NCBI GenBank assembly: GCA_036250195.1
Contig: JAVHZZ010000002.1
Span: 67,090,205 to 67,154,204 of the forward strand
Source: Mixophyes australis
Taxonomy: Eukaryota; Chordata; Amphibia; Anura; Limnodynastidae
Direction of reading: 5' to 3'
Length of the DNA stretch: 64,000 bases
Shown here: one piece after another, positions 1-12,788 of the stretch
Layout: each line of letters opens with the position of its first letter
Position numbering within the stretch: the stretch's first letter is position 1
Made by a program: the position numbers and the translations under genes
Notes under the pieces: model-generated
Database searches by the model: none
Told to the model about the DNA's origin: nothing
What the model saw: only the letters and a program-made list of their open reading frames with translations

Positions 1-149
1 CGTGTATTATTACCTCCATATTACCAGTGCTGCTAGTCATAGACTTTCCTGAGCATCTCATCATCTGCTATTTCCTGTTCCGTGATCACCCTGCTACCAG
101 AGTACCATATTACCACCTATACTGCTCTGGTAAGCCTATCACCTGGTGA

Positions 150-1800
150 TCCCTGGGTAAAAACTCCTAGTGCCCGTGACACACCAATTAGGTATGGATA
201 GTATAAAGTACATTTTGAGCAAAGATAATAGCCTTGATTCAAAACAGATTGATTTCATTTTGACCAATATACATTACATCCTGACCCATAACTTTTTTTG
301 GCATGAAGACCAATTCTATTTACAAGTATGTGGTACTGCCATGGGCACCAGGTTTGCCCCCAGTTATGCCAATTTGTTCATTAGTCATTGAGAGGACTAT
401 TACATCTGGTCCAACCATGACTGGGGGACAAACCTGGTGCTCTGGAGAAGGTATATCGATGATATCCTTTTTGTCTGGAATGGCACAATAGATACATTAA
501 ATTAATTTTTTTTAATATATGAACAGCAATAATAGTGGTCTCCCATTTACTTCCAATTATAGTCAGACACATGTTCAATTCCTAGACTTGGAATTTTGTA
601 CCCAAAATTACAGATTAGCCACAAGGACCCATAGGAAAAATGTGGATGTCAACAACTATATTGTAGCTAACAGTCATCATCACCCTAGTTGGATAAACAA
701 TTTCCCTCTAGGTCAATTCACTAGAATTAGAAGTAACTGTACACATATAGAAGACTATAGAGAACAAGAAGCAATTATGAAGAAACAATTTTTAGATAAA
801 AAGCGTGACCCATCTTCAGTTGAAAGAGATTTCAAAAAGATAGAAGCTACAGATAGGAATACACTACTACAATACAAAACTCAGTACACTTAAAATAAGG
901 ATAACAATAAAGTCTATTTTATATCTGAATACTCTAACCAATCTCAACAACTACAACACATTATCAAAAAACACTGTCATCTCCTCAAAAAAGACGATAT
1001 TCTGAAAGATCATCTACTGGAGAATCCAGACATCGTTTTTAGGAAGGCCCCTGATTTTAAGCAAACATTGGTAACTAATCATATTAAAACGAAACATGTG
1101 GCCAGTAACTGGCTAACAACGGAAGGCCAAAAACCGGGTTTTTATCACTGTGGGAGATGTCATAACTGCAAACTACTGAAGTACACAAGCACAAAACCCA
1201 CTGTTGAATACAGTACTACATGTACAAACAAAGTTTACAAAATTAAGGATTTTTTGACTTGTGACACTGAAAATGTTGTCTATATTATTGAATGCACTTG
1301 TCACAAACAATATGTAGGACGTACAGTACAAAAACTCAAATCACGCATTGGGGAACATTTAAGGAACATCCAGCAGGTTTCGATAAACACAATCTTTCGA
1401 ACCACTTTAGAATAGTCCACAACAATAAAATAGAAAAACTAAATTTCCTGGTTACTAAAAAAGTTTCAAGAAACTGGAGAGGAGGAGATCCTATTAGACA
1501 AGTTAATAAGGAAGAAGCAAGGTTGATCTATACTTCAAAAACACTATAACCAAATGAGTTAAATATCGACTTCGAATTACAATCCTTGGTTTGCTGATCG
1601 TGCTGTTATAGGTCCTTATGTAGTTTCTGACCTGTCAGCTTGATACTACAGGACGAAATTCTCAGTCCCCCTTTTTTCTATGTTATGTTATTTCTGTATT
1701 AGCTGAGAGTTGAAGATTGTTTTTATCCTTTAAATGCACAAGTGTGATGAGACTGTCTTATATCTAATAATAAAGTGATTTTTAGTATTACCATTTGCAC
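150..1800 (+). mobile_element. Penelope-like retroelement, 5'-truncated and decayed
   Basis: The region keeps the two hallmark enzymes of Penelope-like elements in order: a reverse transcriptase C-terminal half, then a GIY-YIG endonuclease. The reading frame is broken by stops and shifts. Upstream RT motifs are absent, so the 5' end is lost before about 150. The 3' end is not fixed; a run ending 'aataaagtgattttt' near 1,770-1,785 may be its tail. The 1-150 stretch could be flank or more of the element. Confidence 0.85.
170..1549 (+). pseudogene. Penelope-like RT plus GIY-YIG endonuclease, broken ORF
   Basis: The first segment (170-391) ends in the RT motif 'GTAMGTRFAPSYANLF'. The reading continues past an in-frame TGA at 389-391, where a tryptophan is usual in the family, into the catalytic 'RRYIDDILFVWNG' box near 448-490. 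After a frameshift, 519-893 carries 'FLDLEF' and 'HHPSWINNFPLGQFTRIRSN', typical of the family's thumb region. A further stop at 891-893 precedes 1068-1415, with a zinc-like 'CGRCHNCK' and GIY-YIG motifs 'VVYIIECTCHKQYVGRTV' and 'RIGEH'. One more shift leads to the C-terminus ending at 1549. The enzyme would copy the element's RNA and nick target DNA. With at least two stops and two shifts it is dead. Confidence 0.85.
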
Positions 1801-2435
1801 TAGTTCATCGTTTTTGGGCCATAGACAGCCTTAATACTCATTCTATTTATCAAGGAGTCTCTGATCCGATTTCTTTTGGTGGTGCTTTTTTGAGGTCTAC
1901 ACACATCTCAGTGTGGCATTATGGAATAATTGAACACACTATCAAGTCTACATATACCCCTCAAGATACTCATCAAACATTACCTACAGTTGGGACAATT
2001 ACATCTAGCAATATTGGTTACTTCTGATGTGACAATCTCTCATTTCTACTCAACGGATTTATTTGAACTTTGATCAACAGAACTATCAACATCGAGATCC
2101 AATTTTCCTCTTTGGTGTGCCTTTTATCTTGTTATCATTGTTTGCTAGGTTTACATTCCATTTGTATTCATTTTGTACTTATTCTAGCATAATATTGTAT
2201 GATCACTGGTTCGTGTATATATATATATATCCTTGACACTTTATTATCATCTGAAAGCTAATGAAAGCTTTTCTGTGACTTGCCTAGATAATATATCACA
2301 CTCTGTCTTCCTCTATGTCAGACTGGTTATACAGAGGGTTAATTCTATCAAGTACCATTCTCTCAGCTATCTGATCTCTCACTGGAGTGTCATTAATCAC
2401 GCTGATGGCAGCCCAGCTTTGTCCAGCAGTTAATC

Positions 2436-2790
2436 ATGTAGTCCAGTGCTCCGCAACCTTTTCTCACCCTCAGGACACTCAGGTCATTCCCAGAATACCG
2501 CGGCACACCAAAAGCAAAAATATACAAAAAAATCTATATTGTTTTTAACACAAAAGAACACTCCCATAACAAAAAATAATCATTTAAATAGTCTCTGCAG
2601 CAACGCGTCAGATGGCAGATTGATCACTGGGCGAATGTTTTCTCACGAGTAAATTGTTGTGTTCCCACCTCAGTCCTCACGTCTCTCGCATGCAAGGCAG
2701 CGACAGCAATAGAGAGATAATAAACATGCTTGCGGGAACGTCACACGTACGCAATACATTCATAAGTGTTACGCCCGTAACATATTAATA
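2436..2790 (+). mobile_element. hAT-family non-autonomous fragment
   Basis: The stretch opens with 'cagtgctccgcaacctttt' followed by 'cgcggcacacc', which resembles the terminal sequence of Charlie-type hAT elements. The matching right end is not visible; the sequence runs into an AT-rich stretch near 2,790 just before a LINE. The assignment rests on this end only. Confidence 0.45.
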
Positions 2791-2834
2791 ATAATAAACT
2801 TTTTATTGCACTAAAATATTTTACAACGAAAACA

Positions 2835-4483
2835 TGGAATTCTGACCCAAACGCTCTCTCAAATTACCGCCCCATCTCTCAGCTCTCATGCCCCTCCAAG
2901 CTTCTCGAGAGAGTTGCCTACACCAGCCTCACACGCTTTCTTTCTGCAAACAACCTACTGGATTCTCTATGGTCAGGCTTTCGCTCTCAACACTCCACAG
3001 ATACTGTGCTGACCAAGGTTGTCAATGATTTGATCACAGCAAAAACTAAAGACCATTACTCTCTTCTAATTCTCCTGGATCTCTCTGCTGCATTTGACAC
3101 TGTTGACCACTCTCTCCTTATACAAACATTACAATTCCTAGGTCTTGAAGGCACTGTCCTATCCTGGTTCTCTTCCTACCTATCTAATTGCTCTTTCAGT
3201 ATTAATTTCTCAGAATCCACCTCTGCTCCATTTCCTCTATGAGTTGGAGAACCTCAAGGCTCAGTCCTAGGTCCTCTGCTATTCTCTATCTACACCACTT
3301 GTCTTGGAAAACTATGAAGCTCCTTTGGATTTCAGATTCATCTCTATGCGGATGATACACACATTTATCTATCCTCTCCTGTTCTCCCACCATCTGTGTT
3401 TTCTCACATTACTGACTGTCTCTCTGCCATTTCATCTTGGATGTTCTCTCGCCAACTCAATCTTTCAAAAACAGAATTAATAATATTCCCACCCAACAAC
3501 AGAAGCTTCCTTCTTGACATTTCTATTTCTGTTGACAACATGACCATAAATCCAACCCCAGAAGCTCGTTGCGTAGGTGTAATCCTTGACTCGCAACTAT
3601 TCTTTGTTCCCCACATCAACTCTATATTTATATCATGCTGCAGAATATGTACAAGACACTGCAAACTTTAATTCATGTACTCATCATTTCCCGCATCGAC
3701 TATTGTAACTAACTCCTCACTGGTTTCCCAAAATCAGACTCGAGCCCCTACAATCTATTTTCCACGCAGCGGCTAGATTGATTTTTATTGCAATTCGTTT
3801 ATCGTCTGCTGAGTCACTCTATCAGTTTCTACATTGGTTGCCTGTTTTTCAAAGAATCCAATATAAAATTCTTTACTAACATACAAGGTCATCAACAAAA
3901 TTTACAAAATTGCACCGACATACATCTCCTCACTTGTCTCAAAATATCTCCCAACTCGACCCTTCCGTCCTGCACAAGATCTGCGTCTCCCTTCCACTCT
4001 CATCACTTCCTCCCATTCTCAGTTACAGGACTTTTTTCGGACTGCACCCACTTTGTGGAATTCACTCCTTCGCACCACAAGACTTTCCTCTGTTCTTCAA
4101 ACCTTCAAGCATTCTCTGAATACCCACCTCTTCAGACAAGTTTATAATATTCCTCTACCACCTCTTAATCTCCCTAGATTACTCTATTACCACCCTCTAC
4201 ACAGCTAACACAAAACAACAACCCTTTGACCAACCTTGTTGTGTGACAGAGCATACAGCTCACTAAATACTTTGTAACCTTTGCATTCTAGCTGGACAAA
4301 AATTCAATATGATGTAGCACTTACCCTTGTGTATCAAACTATTGTCCCATGGATTGTAAGCTTGCGAGCAGGGCTCTCTTACCTTTCTGTCTGTATTACC
4401 TAGTATTGTATTATTACTGTTTGTTCCCAATTTTAAAGCGCTACGGAATCTGCTGGCGCTATATAAATAAATGTTGATTATGA
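2835..4483 (+). mobile_element. L2-clade LINE, 5'-truncated
   Basis: The sequence encodes the RT part of an L2/CR1-type non-LTR element: '[11 protein letters not shown]', '[19 protein letters not shown]' (3006-3242), 'GEPQGSVLGPLLFSIYT', the catalytic 'YADDTHIY' near 3,347-3,370, 'GVILDSQL', and near 4,050-4,140 a C-terminal 'LWNSL...THLFRQ'. The 3' UTR ends in 'ggcgctatataaataaa', the usual tail of this family in frogs. Stops interrupt the frame, one a TGA at 3240-3242 just before 'VGEPQGS' that looks like a decayed arginine CGA. The element lacks its 5' endonuclease half. Three further fragments in this window share the family. Confidence 0.85.
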
Positions 4484-4706
4484 TAACATGACTATAAATC
4501 CCACCCTGCAAGCTCGCTGCCTAGGTGTAATCCTTGACTCACAGGTATACTTTGTTTACTATATCTAAATCATGTTACACACATCTAAAAAAACTTTTCC
4601 AGGATACGCACATATCTCACACAAGACACTGCACTGCATTCATGCAGTCATCTCCCGCATCGACTATTGCAATTCCCTTACTGTTCTTCCCAAAATCAGA
4701 CTAGAC
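4484..4706 (+). mobile_element. L2 LINE internal fragment
   Basis: This repeats the segment seen at about 3537-3745 ('catgaccataaatcc', 'ctaggtgtaatccttgactc', 'cccgcatcgactattg'), directly after the tail of the preceding L2 copy. It is a second, diverged, truncated copy with no open frame. Confidence 0.75.
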
Positions 4707-5390
4707 ATGTGAATTCGCAAGAACATGGAGACCTGAACTTATTAAGTGTAATTTAATATGGAAAATAAATCCACAATGCTTAAGATGATAATCAATTAAC
4801 AAAATGACATACCGTGAGATAATACAACACTTTCTTGTAAAATAAAAAGGAAGAAACAGCAGAAATGGTAAACTCACGCATGATCAGTTTTCTGTCTGCT
4901 GGGTGGGCATGAATAACGGGACACTTATCAATATGAAATTGGCTCCCAAAAGTGACCAAATCTGTTAGATTTACAGGACATTTTAAACATGCTACAGGTA
5001 CCAACACCCCCCTTCCTGTTATGTCAGAAAGTTTGTGTAAATGTAAATTAGTTTTAGTCTTTTCAAACACCATTCAAGTCAGGGTTTATTTACACTGTAC
5101 TAACTTCTTATGAGAATGTCCTATAAAGATAATATTACATCCACACAACAGGTGCCTTCATTTGCATACCAAACATGTAAGTATGATATTTGAGAAAATT
5201 TGTCATTTTTTTGAGTCCTTAGTCCCCTTCATTCAAACTTATCCCACCTGCTCAGTGACCCAGTTGCGATGTCCTGGGATATCACAGAAGCACCAAGAGT
5301 TTGGAGTGGTCAGCATGTACTGGGCCCCTGGCTACGGCAGTGAAAAATTCATAGAGAAATAATACGGTGATCAGGTCTTACTCACAAGAC
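4707..5390. other. No gene recognised
   Basis: AT-rich sequence with no clear gene. On the minus strand, about 4875-5022 is open, preceded by an acceptor-like 'ttctgacataacag' and followed by a donor-like 'gtgagt', but the encoded peptide matches no family I know. Confidence 0.4.
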
Positions 5391-5393
5391 TAA

Positions 5394-5568
5394 GGGCTAG
5401 ATTTACTAAGCTGCGGGTTTGAAAAAGTGGGGATGTTGCCTATAGCAACCAATCAGATTCTAGCTTTCATTTATTTAGTACCTTCTACAAAATAACAGCT
5501 AGAATCTGATTGGTTGCTATAGGCAACATCCCCACATTTTCAAACCCGCAGCTTAGTAAATCTAGCCC
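5394..5568. mobile_element. Harbinger-like foldback MITE
   Basis: A near-perfect inverted repeat: 'gggctagatttactaagctg' at the left is mirrored at the right end, with long arms containing 'gttgcctatagcaaccaatc'. It is flanked by TAA on both sides (5391-5393 and 5569-5571), the 3-bp TWA duplication expected for PIF/Harbinger elements. It has no coding capacity. Related copies lie at 6627-6790 and 19176-19348. Confidence 0.75.
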
Positions 5569-5918
5569 TAAGTTTTTTGCAGTACAGTGATAATCTGGCA
5601 GCAATTCAGAGTGCACCTGATTCATTCCGATTTGCTACCAGACCACCTGGCTCAGTTCTCACAGTCCCCATCCCTGCAGCCACAGTGAGACAGGGTACAA
5701 CACTGGACAGGACAGATACAGGGGTCCTGTGACTTTAGGACAGATTTTCTACTGCAGTATTGTTATCCCAGGTCACCCTGTGTATGTGCCTTGTTCCATG
5801 CGAACTGCAAAATAACAAATTGCAGGCCACATTTGTGTATCTATGGTATACATAAATGTTGGGACACATGCATTAATGTGAGAGAAACTATTGTGATAGA
5901 GGTTGTGTGTACAGTATA

Positions 5919-6189
5919 CAGGGCCGCCATCAGGGGGGTACAGGGGGTACTGTTGTACCGGGCCCGGGCTCACCAGGGGGCCCGGTACAACAGCGCAACA
6001 CATACTTACCTGGGGGCCCGCTGTCTTGCAGTCCGCTGGTCTCCGCTGATGTCTTCAGCCTGCCAGGCTGAAGACATCAGCGGAGACCACCGGACTGCAA
6101 GACAGTGGGCCCCCAGGTAAGTATGTGTTGTGGGGGGGCGTTCATCAGGGGGCCCGTACTGGGCCCTATGATTTCTGAAGGCGGCCCTG
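5919..6189. mobile_element. hAT MITE with exact 8-bp target duplication
   Basis: Ends are 'cagggccgccatcagg' and 'ctgaaggcggccctg', giving a short inverted repeat. The 8 bp 'acagtata' flanks both sides (5911-5918 and 6190-6197). The middle folds back on itself around 6040-6090 ('ctccgctgatgtcttcagcc' and its complement). Short inverted ends plus 8 bp of duplication point to a hAT transposase as the mover. Confidence 0.85.
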
Positions 6190-6626
6190 ACAGTATACAC
6201 TGTTTTCATTTTTGTTAGTAGTCTATGGGAAATGTAGTAAGCAAACACTGTGCACATCAGACCTGAGAAGAATACATTATGTTACTGCTGTCACTCTCAG
6301 TTGTCTGCTCCACTAGTGGAAGCAGTCTTAGCACCATTATTGGTTGCAATGCAACATTTGCCCTTACTGGTTAAATGTGCTTGACTGGTGTTTACTAAAG
6401 GAAATAAAACATTTGTTTTTTTACAAATGGATGTGTCCTTATCGTCAACGGTCTGTGTAATTATTTTCCAACAGAATGGAGCTTGCAATTTCATGAACTC
6501 CACCCACTTGTTGAGTTTTGGAAGTGGTCAAAAACTGTGTGTTACAGAATTGGAGTACATAAATTGACAGGTTATTGGCTCTTAAACTGGGAGACTTACC
6601 TCAATTAGATAGAAATGAGCAGACTA

Positions 6627-6790
6627 GGAGGTAGATTTATTAAAACGTCTAAAAAGGAAAGGTGGAGATGTTGCCCATAGCAACCTATCAGATTCTAGCC
6701 ATCATTTATTTAGTACATTCTAGAAAATAATAGAATCTGGTTGCTATGGGCAACACCTTGACTTTTTTGAAGTTTTAGTAAATCTACCCC
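6627..6790. mobile_element. Harbinger-like foldback MITE, older copy
   Basis: Same family as the element at 5394, with arms 'ggtagatttattaaaacgtc' and 'agttttagtaaatctacccc' and the inner 'gttgcccatagcaacc'. The arms are more diverged and the flanks (TA-rich, TAG left and TAA right) are only partly matching. Confidence 0.65.
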
Positions 6791-6797
6791 TAAATGA

Positions 6798-8639
6798 AAA
6801 AGCAAATGGGGAGACAGACATTGCTTAGATACACTCTAGAAAAAAGGTATAGGTAATTAGATATATGTGTGACACATTTTATTATATCTGTATATATTTT
6901 TAAATAAGTTTATGGGTGCATGTAAACCATGCCATAAACACTGTATTATCTGCAAACAGCCATATACCTCTTAATGAGTATTATATTTATTTTTTTTAGG
7001 TTTTGCAAACATTGATCAAGATAGTAATTATTGTGTGTGCCCCGTGGCTTGAATGTCTAGTATGGTTGATATCTATAGTATCTGCGGAATGAGGTGGGGC
7101 AGGGAAACTGGTTTGGTCAGTGTTATTAGTTTTAGCCTATGGCTCAGTTTCTGTAGACACCATGAGATGGCTTAGGATTGTCAGGGTAAAGCGGGACTAT
7201 CCAGGTCAGTACAACTGGTTATTTTGTATCCAGGGTAACAGCAAGATTAACAGTGCCGAATGGTATTGGTGACTCATACTTGTTCTAGTGGGAAATGGGA
7301 GACTGTCTTGTATGATCACTGTTGTGTACACAGTCTTTAATACACTGTGAATGAAATTCTTGGCCAGTTGACTGAAATACCTGAGGAATTGTTGCTGTGT
7401 TGAACTTTGTGCCCCCCAGCTCTGGTGAGCCTTACACAGATAAAGGGGCCTATTTATTCAGCCTTGAATAAATAGTACTTGCTAAATGCTAAAATGGTAC
7501 TTTTTACTGGGCAATTTTCAACCAGAGGGGGAGTTGGGGGAGTGTGTCCCCATATAACTATACTAATCATTCTGTCTGATAAAAAATCCAGTCAGACTGG
7601 TAAGTTATTATGTAGTATTTTTGGCCAAGCAGAATGCCATGGACTGCTTAGGTAGGGGTCACTTAACTAGTACTACAAAATATGACTGTGCTCCATGTGA
7701 GCATGTAGTCACTTGGTGATTGAGCAAAATTGATCAAAACCACATTGTTACCAGTTTTAGTATATGCACACGAAGTTAGGCACTACACCTTCCAACATAA
7801 CATGACTATTGGACATGATCCTGAGAAGTTGTACTAAGCAGTTGGTCATTATTAAATAACAGACATTATTTAGGACAAAACATTCCAAGTATAACTCAAA
7901 AGCTGTCACTATTCCTGTTAAGCAATTAGAGGTCTAATTGTTATTATTTGCGAAATACCAAAAAGTATAATTTCTTATTGCAGAGAAGAAATGAAGTATC
8001 ATTGCTCTTTATCAAATACGTCTAGCGGGACAGCGCAGCCAAAAACTGTCTGTCTTGGCGAAGAATTTACCCCCCTGTGATCTCTTCCATCGATTGCGTA
8101 ACGCTGTGGCAAAAGGCAAAGTCTCCCTGGTCCAGCACTGTTTCTCTGTACTGTGTATGCGTGGCTCAACTTGTACACTATACTGCATAATAATCTTTGG
8201 CAGATTGCCCTACTGCTCCCTGATTGATTAGACAAAACAAAGCCTAGTAATTGACCTCTGTTTCAGATTGGTTGGCGGTTACCAAGACATGCAACTTTAA
8301 GATAGCGGAGATCTATTACAGGATGCTGTATACACATGCACTACTGCACTTTTGATTTAATGCAGTATGGAGGGGAGGAGCATCAAGCCTGCCGACGAGG
8401 GACCATGAAGAACTGCCTCCTCTCTCTGCCCAGGCTGCAAAGGAAGCTGAATGCTGGTTAACGAGATCCAGAGATGGCGTTAAGTTTACTGGCCAAGCTC
8501 TTCGGGGCTTGTTAAATAGCCTTGTTTTCTATGGGGGCCGTGATGAGTGCAGAAAACTGTTAATATAGTTCGTAGTTCAGCTGTCCTGTTAACTCACCTC
8601 TTCTCCCATTGTCTCGCTCTCTTTGTATCACCCGTGTTT
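6798..8639. other. No gene recognised
   Basis: Unique-looking AT-rich DNA. Short open stretches exist on both strands (for example 7999-8235 minus) but none shows a family motif or convincing splice sites. A LINE-like tail begins near 8,640. Confidence 0.5.
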
Positions 8640-9045
8640 GTCTGCTCCTCGGTTTAGATTGTAAGCTCTCACAAGCAATAGGCCTCTTCCCTCGTGTCCC
8701 CCTTTCTCCACCACCAGCATGCCAGTGCATTCCCTCCATTTCTCATCAAGGATTCTGATCCTGTTTGCTGCACCCACTTTGTTGGGTTCAGGTTCAGCTT
8801 GTGCTCTTTTACTCCCTTTTATCCCCCTCTCTCCCCATTCCTTATGTTTTAGTGAGAGATTATCCCCTCTTACCTTCTCTGTTCTGGTTACACTAATCCT
8901 TGCCAGAATATTGTTCTGTCTAGATTATACTTCTTTGCCTATAATGTTGTTGTGCTTTTTTCCCATGTAATGTCTTACGGCATACTATCTGTACATTGCT
9001 GCTTACCCCTTGTGGAGCCTTTATAAATAAAACCTAATAACACCA
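8640..9045 (+). mobile_element. LINE 3' tail fragment
   Basis: The sequence has 'agattgtaagctctcacaag' near 8655 and ends 'gagcctttataaataaaacc' near 9035, matching the layout of the L2 3' UTR seen at 4340-4480 (phrase 'gattgtaagctt...gagcaggg', then '...ataaataaa'). There is no coding part. It is diverged and the left boundary is uncertain. Confidence 0.45.
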
Positions 9046-9492
9046 GAGAAATCTGTGGCTGTTCAACATTGGCACTTTCTTAATTGGGACAAAGTGTTTT
9101 CTGAACTTTTTTTTTGAGTTTTCAGTTAACGCCACTTAATAAATAGACCCATAAATTTGCTTTGACAAGACTACATACTGCATTGTTGTAGATAGCTTCA
9201 GATTTGTTGGATTATTGGACAGAACTCAGAGTCTAGCTTTCCCTGACTCGCACGCTGGTGAGAAGCAGCACTTTGAACATTCTGGGTAGTACTCCCTTCT
9301 TTCTGCACTGACCGCGCCCTAGGACGCTGCTTTCATTCTTTCATCATTTCTGTGCAGATGATTAACTCTGCTCCAGCAGCATGAGTCACATGTGGGAGAT
9401 TTACTAGAACAAACACAGTTTTAAAGACACATCACCATTAAAGCAACACATCTCCACTTACATACAAAATGTAGCATAGCAACTTCAGTCTA

Positions 9493-9902
9493 AAGCTGGG
9501 TACACACTACAGTTTTTTCACCCAATTATTGTGCCGATCACATGATAAACGACCGTTTGGTAAAATATCGCATTAGTGTGTACGCTCCCACCATCATGTT
9601 TTATTGTACACATCGTGTTGTTTGATTTTATGAACTTCCTAAAAATCACTATCAATGATGGAACAATGTCGGGCAAATGTGGAAGTGTGTATGCACTCAC
9701 GACCAGCAGTGTAGGTAGATCTCCATAGAGTGTGCAGAGTCACATTCTTATCAGCAGATGGTTAGGAGAGATGAAAAGCATAGATCTGAAGGTAAATCGT
9801 GTAGGTGTGTACACTTAAATCTGTATTCTCATCGGGATGTTCAGTCATTGGTAAAATCGATACAGAAATCTGCAGTAATTTTTTGTAGTGTGTACCTAGC
9901 TT
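9493..9902. mobile_element. Short inverted-repeat DNA transposon (MITE)
   Basis: Left end 'aagctgggtacacactacag' and right end 'tgtagtgtgtacctagctt' are inverted copies of each other with about two mismatches. The inside is non-coding and rich in 'gtgtgtac' phrases. I could not see a clear target duplication, so the superfamily is open. Confidence 0.6.
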
Positions 9903-10196
9903 GATATGACTAGGGTTCTCGGATCAGCCATGTAAACTGGGAATGTATGATACACACTTGCTGGCTGACTGTGTTGCAGTTCTTACCATTGCAATCTGTA
10001 TGAGTTCAGCTGATAGTGTCAGGTGCGCACTTAGGGAGGGTTTCCAGTTGCCTGTTAACTCCCCCCTCTGTGACCTGAAACTTCATTTTAACATCGAACG
10101 AACAGTCAGTACTGCACCAGTCACAATACTGACTCTCAGAGAAGCAGAGCAATTACTTCTCTTCCATTCATGTTTCTGAAGGGCCAGATGCAGATT

Positions 10197-10212
10197 GGGG
10201 GGGGGGGGGGGG
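10197..10212 (+). repeat. Poly-G run
   Basis: A run of 16 G residues in a GC-rich patch; possible quadruplex former and a likely site of length error. Confidence 0.9.
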
Positions 10213-10387
10213 TTGTCTCTGGGGGTGTCGATTGCCTCCCCCCCTAGCACAGTGCCTCGCTCCCTGTGCCCTCCTCCTCACTGACTGTTGGATGCGATGT
10301 CACCACGTCCCGACGCTGTCAGTGAGGAGCTGCACTTGGAGGAACTCCTGACAGATGAAAAAAGGAAAGTATATTATATATACATGC

Positions 10388-10391
<4 letters not shown>

Positions 10392-10428
<37 letters not shown>

Positions 10429-10437
10429 CACACACAC
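10392..10437 (+). repeat. TA/CA dinucleotide microsatellite
   Basis: About 16 TA units followed by a short CA run. A shorter TA run lies at about 2215-2230. Confidence 0.95.
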
Positions 10438-10676
10438 GTGCACTGTCAAAGCAACCTCATTATTTTTGTAATAATTTGCAACCCTCCCTGAAGAAACCTG
10501 CGTTTGCCTCCCCTGAGTATGTAAGTATTCAACCTGCACCTAATCTAATTGCACTGCAGGCAGGTATCCAGGGTAGGGATGCATGCACAAGGGTGATTCC
10601 CAACATTGGCCCTCTGTTTGTGCTGTTTCCTTCACCTGGTGTATGAAGCAGAAATGCACATTAGATGGGTATTGTT

Positions 10677-10959
10677 CATAGTTGCCTACTCTCCCGGAAT
10701 GTCCGGGAGACTCCTGAATTTTTCTCAGTTCTCCCGGACTCCCGAGAGAGCAGGCAAAAATCCCGGATCCAGCGTCTCCCCGTTGTTGTAGATGGTGGGG
10801 GCGGGGCTAACCGCGGCATCGTGGTCCCGCCCCCTGCTGCGATTGGCCAGAATTTCCCATGTTTGACAGGGGGCGGAGCCTAACAACACATCCCCACATG
10901 GTCACGCCCCCTCGACGGACCCCCTCCAGGACGGCTGGCTTTAAAATTTGGTAAGTATG
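10677..10959. mobile_element. hAT MITE with exact 8-bp target duplication
   Basis: Ends are 'catagttgcctactctcccg' and 'tttggtaagtatg', and both flanks carry 'gtattgtt' (10669-10676 and 10960-10967). The inside contains 'ctcccggaatgtccgggag'. Copies of related elements lie at 18494-18789, 44230-44438 and 49925-50184, so this is a multi-copy family in this genome. Confidence 0.85.
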
Positions 10960-10967
10960 GTATTGTT

Positions 10968-12780
10968 ATGAGGAGCGCAAGAGACAACCATACACACAAT
11001 CAGGACAATGCAGTGAGAAATCAAGACAGAACTTAAATAGAAATAATACTATGCTTGGTCACACAGTTTTAAATGGTTGATCTGGCAATCTTAGGTACAG
11101 CATAGAGGAGATTATAGATAATTTGTACCAAGACTTAAAACTGTCTATTTCCAAATGGTATTTGCTGTGAGTGTCAAAAATCAGCTAAGAGTTGCTGTAG
11201 GTGACTAGACTCTAGCAGTGACTTTAACAGAAATATTTTCCAACCGAAATGAAACTGGACTCAGGATAGTAACTTGTGCTTAAGTGTTTTTACAAATGTC
11301 CTGTTTCTTCTGTCACTATGCACATTGTAACAGTTTTATATAATCCAATAGCAATAATGTACATGCAAGAAGTTTGTTTGCTTAATTGCAGGATTACTTA
11401 TTAAACCTTGAAACAAGCAAATATGTTGGAATTCAGTGGTCTTCTGGCAGTAATCGCTTTCACTCCTCAAGCTCGCCATTTAAGATAGCCACAAGCATTG
11501 CTTTCATAAAGTGCCTGAATACAGCTCTATGTATAGCTCTACTAAATATGTTGGCACTATATTAACTAAGGATAATAATAATCTAATTGCTCTGACATAT
11601 GTTTGACTTTCTACTGGCCACCAACAATTGTTGCTGGCAATTACGGTGAAAATCTCTCATTTTTTTCTTGCACCTCTATGGGGTACAAGGAAAAATGAGC
11701 AGAGATTTTGCAGAAATCTTCACCGTGAACTGTCCTGAATGTTCACGAGGCACTTCGCGGCTAATTTAATTTTTCCTTAAAGATTGGCTGTGTGACCATC
11801 ATGGCCGTAGATCTAGTTGTTGAATAATATAGCTAAAAGACTGGCGCATCTGAGAACCATTAAGAAAATAATCTAATCTCCTTGAAATCGAAATACATAA
11901 TCACTAAATATAGCCAGACCTTGCTGCATGCAGATAGGTTATACCTATTGTTTTAGAATAAGTACATGTTGCAGGGCTCCCACCACAGATGTACGTGCAT
12001 TATGTGCCCTGCTCTGCATGCACTGTGTTCTCTAGTAATTTGTATACATCACTTGAGCATGGACAGTGACAATGGACCCCATCACCTGAGGCAGGGGTGT
12101 GCTGCATGTCATAATGCATATTTATCTGCTCTGGGGAATGCTGTGTGTCTGCATGTTTTATTTATTTGCGGAATGAGCATTCTAACACCTGGGAGTTGTA
12201 ATAATAGGTGATTTCTGTATAGTTTGGTACTGCAACTGCCATTATTATAATAATGTGAGAACACTTCTGGTTTATGAAAGTGATGTGCAGAATATCACAC
12301 GAGGTCAATACCTGAGGGTACTTCCAGCTAATTTCCTTCCTACATATCTGTCCTTGCCTTAGATCAAGCCACAAACAGGTAAACCATAGGAACCAGGCAG
12401 CTGCGGCACCTACAATTTACTGCTGCTGCTGCCTCACTTATAAGGATCATTTCTTTATATGTTAATGGTAAATTTATTTTCTAAGATGGTCCAGTTAACT
12501 CCTTATTCCACTGACGGGCTCCTGCATTATTTTATTAAACCATGTCGGAAGCACGCAAAATTCAGTTTGGGCAGACAGTATGCAGAGATTTGGTGGTTCA
12601 CACAACTGGGCTTCCAATCTGTCATTTAAATATAATTTAGAACTGTAATATTGAGATGTGGCTCCTGCAAGTATGATGCTTGTAAATGTCAAACTGCATC
12701 GCTATATCACAGTGGACCTGTCACCTGACCTTTGCATTAAAATATATTACTGACACAATATTGAATAATAACTAACATAC
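10968..12780. other. No gene recognised
   Basis: AT-rich DNA. An imperfect inverted repeat occurs near 11640-11735 ('attacggtgaaaatctctc' against 'gagattttgcagaaatcttc'). A weak LINE-tail-like phrase 'ggcactatattaactaagg' with a TAA run lies near 11555-11585. No coding signal seen. Confidence 0.5.
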
Positions 12781-12788
12781 TCTAGTCT

